This document shows, piece by piece, positions 24,389 to 26,138 of a stretch of DNA of 26,138 bases. Location of the stretch: NCBI GenBank assembly GCA_021784715.1, contig JAJYHP010000092.1:1-26138 (forward strand). Reading direction: 5' to 3'. Below the pieces are notes generated by a model that was given only the letters and a program-made list of their open reading frames with translations, was not told the origin of the DNA and did not search any database. Position 1 is the first letter of the stretch. The number at the start of each line of letters is the position of its first letter. The translations under genes were made by a program, and so were the position numbers. The DNA comes from a bacterium. Its GTDB lineage: Bacteria > Eremiobacterota > Eremiobacteria > Baltobacterales > Baltobacteraceae.

Positions 24389-25210
24389 TCAGGGATTCGC
24401 GCGTACCTCGATGTTTCCCGAGAGCGATTGCAAGATGAGCCGTCCCTCGTCGAAACCGGCGTCGAGCGGATTGCGGAGATTCCCCTCCAGTGTCCGCGCA
24501 TGCACCCGTCCCGTAAAGCCGCGCGGCAAGAGCAACGTAATGCTCCCGCTCTCGGTCCGCACGCGAACGTCGGGCCAGATACCGGGCAGCAGTTGAAGCG
24601 TGACGCCGCCGGCAACCGTCATCGCATCGACTTTCGAGCACCCGCGAATGCCGAGCTCCATCGACGCGACGTTGAAGATGCAGCTGCCGCGAAGCCCGCT
24701 CACGTCGTATGCGCCGGTAATGCCGGTGGCGTCGATCGACGCATCGAGCGGAAGATACAAGCGCGCACGAAGATAGGCGTGCGCGTCGGCACGCGATGCG
24801 TAGCGATTATCGACACCGAGCCAAAAATGCGGTGACTTCGGCGATCCGGTGACGTGAAGGTGCACGAGCGCGGCCTTCGGTCCCCATAGCACGCCTTCGA
24901 AGCGCGCATTATTTTGCGAGGTCGCGATCGCGTGAATGTAACAGGCAACGAATCCGCGCCCGCAACTCACCCGCACGACGGCATTCGGACGCACGATCAT
25001 CGACCCATGAATGGGATAACTCTTCGGTAACGCCGGGCCCGTCGGTCGCTGACGCGGGGCCGGGTGGACACCGTGCGCCATAAAGAAGTTCCCCAGTCGC
25101 CGCAGAAGGCTCGGCGGCCGTGTCGGCGCGGGAGACGGGCTCGGCGTCGGCCCCGAGGCGATGCCGACCAGGAGCAGCGCGCAGAGGAGCGCAAAGCGGC
25201 GGTGAACCAT
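24389..25210 (-). CDS. Exported DUF4097-like protein (second, diverged copy)
   Basis: A 273-aa protein from ATG 25210. Residues 1-20 are a signal peptide, followed by a Pro/Ser/Thr linker (PTPSPSPAPTRPP, 21-33). The body parallels the downstream gene: a CGRGFVAC segment corresponds to its CSKARVSC, and late beta units (TESGSITLLLPRG, LEGNLRNPLD, LSGNIEVR) correspond to its VNG ladder, here with SG/EG turns. It is therefore a tandem duplicate that has diverged. The start shares a CATG with the ATG of the divergent serine hydrolase gene. The ribosome site is weak (GAAGAG). Function unknown; a surface or periplasmic location is expected. Confidence 0.75.
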   Translation of the reverse strand: MVHRRFALLCALLLVGIASGPTPSPSPAPTRPPSLLRRLGNFFMAHGVHPAPRQRPTGPALPKSYPIHGSMIVRPNAVVRVSCGRGFVACYIHAIATSQNNARFEGVLWGPKAALVHLHVTGSPKSPHFWLGVDNRYASRADAHAYLRARLYLPLDASIDATGITGAYDVSGLRGSCIFNVASMELGIRGCSKVDAMTVAGGVTLQLLPGIWPDVRVRTESGSITLLLPRGFTGRVHARTLEGNLRNPLDAGFDEGRLILQSLSGNIEVRANP

Positions 25211-26066
25211 GCAAGGCTCTTCGCGACCTAGATGCCGCACCTTTGCCGCCGCCGCCGTGCTCGTCGCGGCTTTTTTCGGGGCTCCGTGCGTTCCCGCCGC
25301 GGCGACGGGGCTCGGCCCGGTGCGCGAGGTGCGCATCGACCGCATCGTCCGTTACGTGATGCGCGACCGTGCGATTCCCGGACTCTCCCTCGGCATCGCG
25401 CGGAGAGGCGTGCCGCTCTACCTGCACGGCTACGGCGTCATGAGAGCGGGCGGGCGCGCGCGCGTCTCTCCGCGGACGATCTTCGCAATCGGCTCGTTGA
25501 CGAAAACCTTTACCGCAGCGGCAACGCTCGCGGCGATACGCTCCGGAGCGCTAGCGTTTTCATCGCCGCTTCCCGACGATGCGGCGGCAACCATTCGCGA
25601 GGCGCTGGCGATGGCTGCCGGGCTCGCCGATTACGCCGATCTTCCCGGCTTCTCGTCCGCGCGCCGCGAGCCGGTCTCGCCGCTTACGCTCTATGCATCG
25701 GCGTTGCGCGCGCCGCGCAGCTTTGCGCCGGGGACCCGCGGTGCCTATTCGAACAGCGATTACCTCGCACTCGCGCTCGCGGTGCAGAGCGCCGAGCGCC
25801 GCCCCTACGAATCGTTCCTGCAGCATGCGATTCTCGCGCCGCTCCACCTCGATGCAACGGCGGTCGCTTGGCCGGCATTTTCGTCGTCGAGAACTGACGC
25901 GCGCGGGAACGTGCCCGCAGGCTCGCCGACGCTCGGGTTCGGCACCGCCGACCTTGCATCGAACGTTCCCGATCTCTTACGCTGGTACGCCGCATTCTTC
26001 GGCGGCCGTGTCGTATCGAGATTCCGTGTTGATCGTCAAGCCATTTTGGCCTCGAAGGGGCGTTGA
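25209..26066 (+). pseudogene. Class C beta-lactamase-like serine hydrolase, 3' end replaced by IS110 element
   Basis: A 285-codon frame. Residues 1-33 are a signal peptide. The penicillin-binding/beta-lactamase C fold shows S96-x-x-K99 (GSLTKTF) and the Y180-S-N triad member (AYSNSDYLAL). Homology continues through LASNVPDLLRWYAAFFGGRV (to about residue 270) and then stops; the last 15 or so residues (ending ASKGR) are read from the IS110 tail in antisense. The third KTG/HTG motif and C-terminal helix are missing. Family members usually reach 350-400 aa, so the product is probably inactive. Starts at ATG 25209, sharing CATG with the divergent gene, with no good ribosome site. Confidence 0.8.
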
Positions 26067-26138
26067 GACTTGAGGACCCCATAGGCGATGACCAGGAGCT
26101 TATGCATGACCGCGACGACGATTTGTATCGGACGCTTC
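26036..26138 (-). mobile_element. IS110-family transposase, C-terminal end (partial at window edge)
   Basis: Minus-strand translation from the edge reads KRPIQIVVAVMHKLLVIAYG, then VLKSQRPFEAKMA and a TGA at 26036-26038. The VxxxMxKLLVI...RPF pattern is the conserved end of IS110/IS116/IS902 transposases. The element end lies at about 26015-26035, within the serine hydrolase gene. The remainder, including the DEDD catalytic domain, is beyond the right edge. Confidence 0.75.

Overview
The window is 26 kb of high-GC bacterial chromosome with densely packed genes. Starts are often GTG or TTG, and stop/start overlaps of the ATGA, GTGA and TAATG kind are common. The content is mostly housekeeping: nucleotide excision repair, PRPP synthesis, ribosomal protein bL25, peptidyl-tRNA hydrolase, GltX and GlmU. 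Around it lie a B12-dependent acyl-CoA mutase set and several secreted or membrane proteins. Nothing here fixes the taxon. The gene style would suit a high-GC soil lineage such as Eremiobacterota, but that is a guess.

Layout. 1-3593 (-): uvrB, a HAD phosphatase and uvrA (cut by the left edge) form a tightly coupled operon. 3674-6673 (+): prs, rplY (ctc type), pth and an ArgB-like kinase homologue with degraded catalytic motifs, ended by a strong hairpin. 6751-10570 (-): a sedolisin (S53) lipoprotein, a Ste24/M48-like membrane protein without the HExxH site, and a GAF-GGDEF diguanylate cyclase. 10581-13407 (+): a TPR/ATP-grasp ligase overlapping a group II PLP decarboxylase, which looks like a two-enzyme biosynthetic unit.

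13430-16370 is an accessory patch. It holds a 5'-truncated group II intron (RT C-terminus plus domain V), an FAD amine-oxidase-like gene with palindromic sites at its start, and wrecks of IS3-family and IS5-family transposases.

16373-21496 (-): glmU, gltX, a B12-binding subunit, a 38-codon coupled ORF and a mutase large subunit. Sizes (569 + 137 aa) and active-site residues (F97, Q215) point to an isobutyryl-CoA mutase-type enzyme rather than methylmalonyl-CoA mutase. Its likely G-protein chaperone MeaB lies at 22614-23519 (-), separated by a convergent secreted protein with an internal repeat. 23574-25210 (-) are two related exported DUF4097-like proteins. 25209-26066 (+) is a class C beta-lactamase-like serine hydrolase whose 3' end has been replaced by the tail of an IS110-family element entering from the right edge.

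Candidate novelties: the coupled micro-ORF inside the acyl-CoA mutase operon, the ATP-grasp/decarboxylase pair, two apparently dead enzyme homologues (ArgB-like and Ste24-like), and pth without any canonical start codon. I found no CRISPR array, tRNA or rRNA gene, and no complete mobile element. All calls come from reading the sequence; no database search was run.
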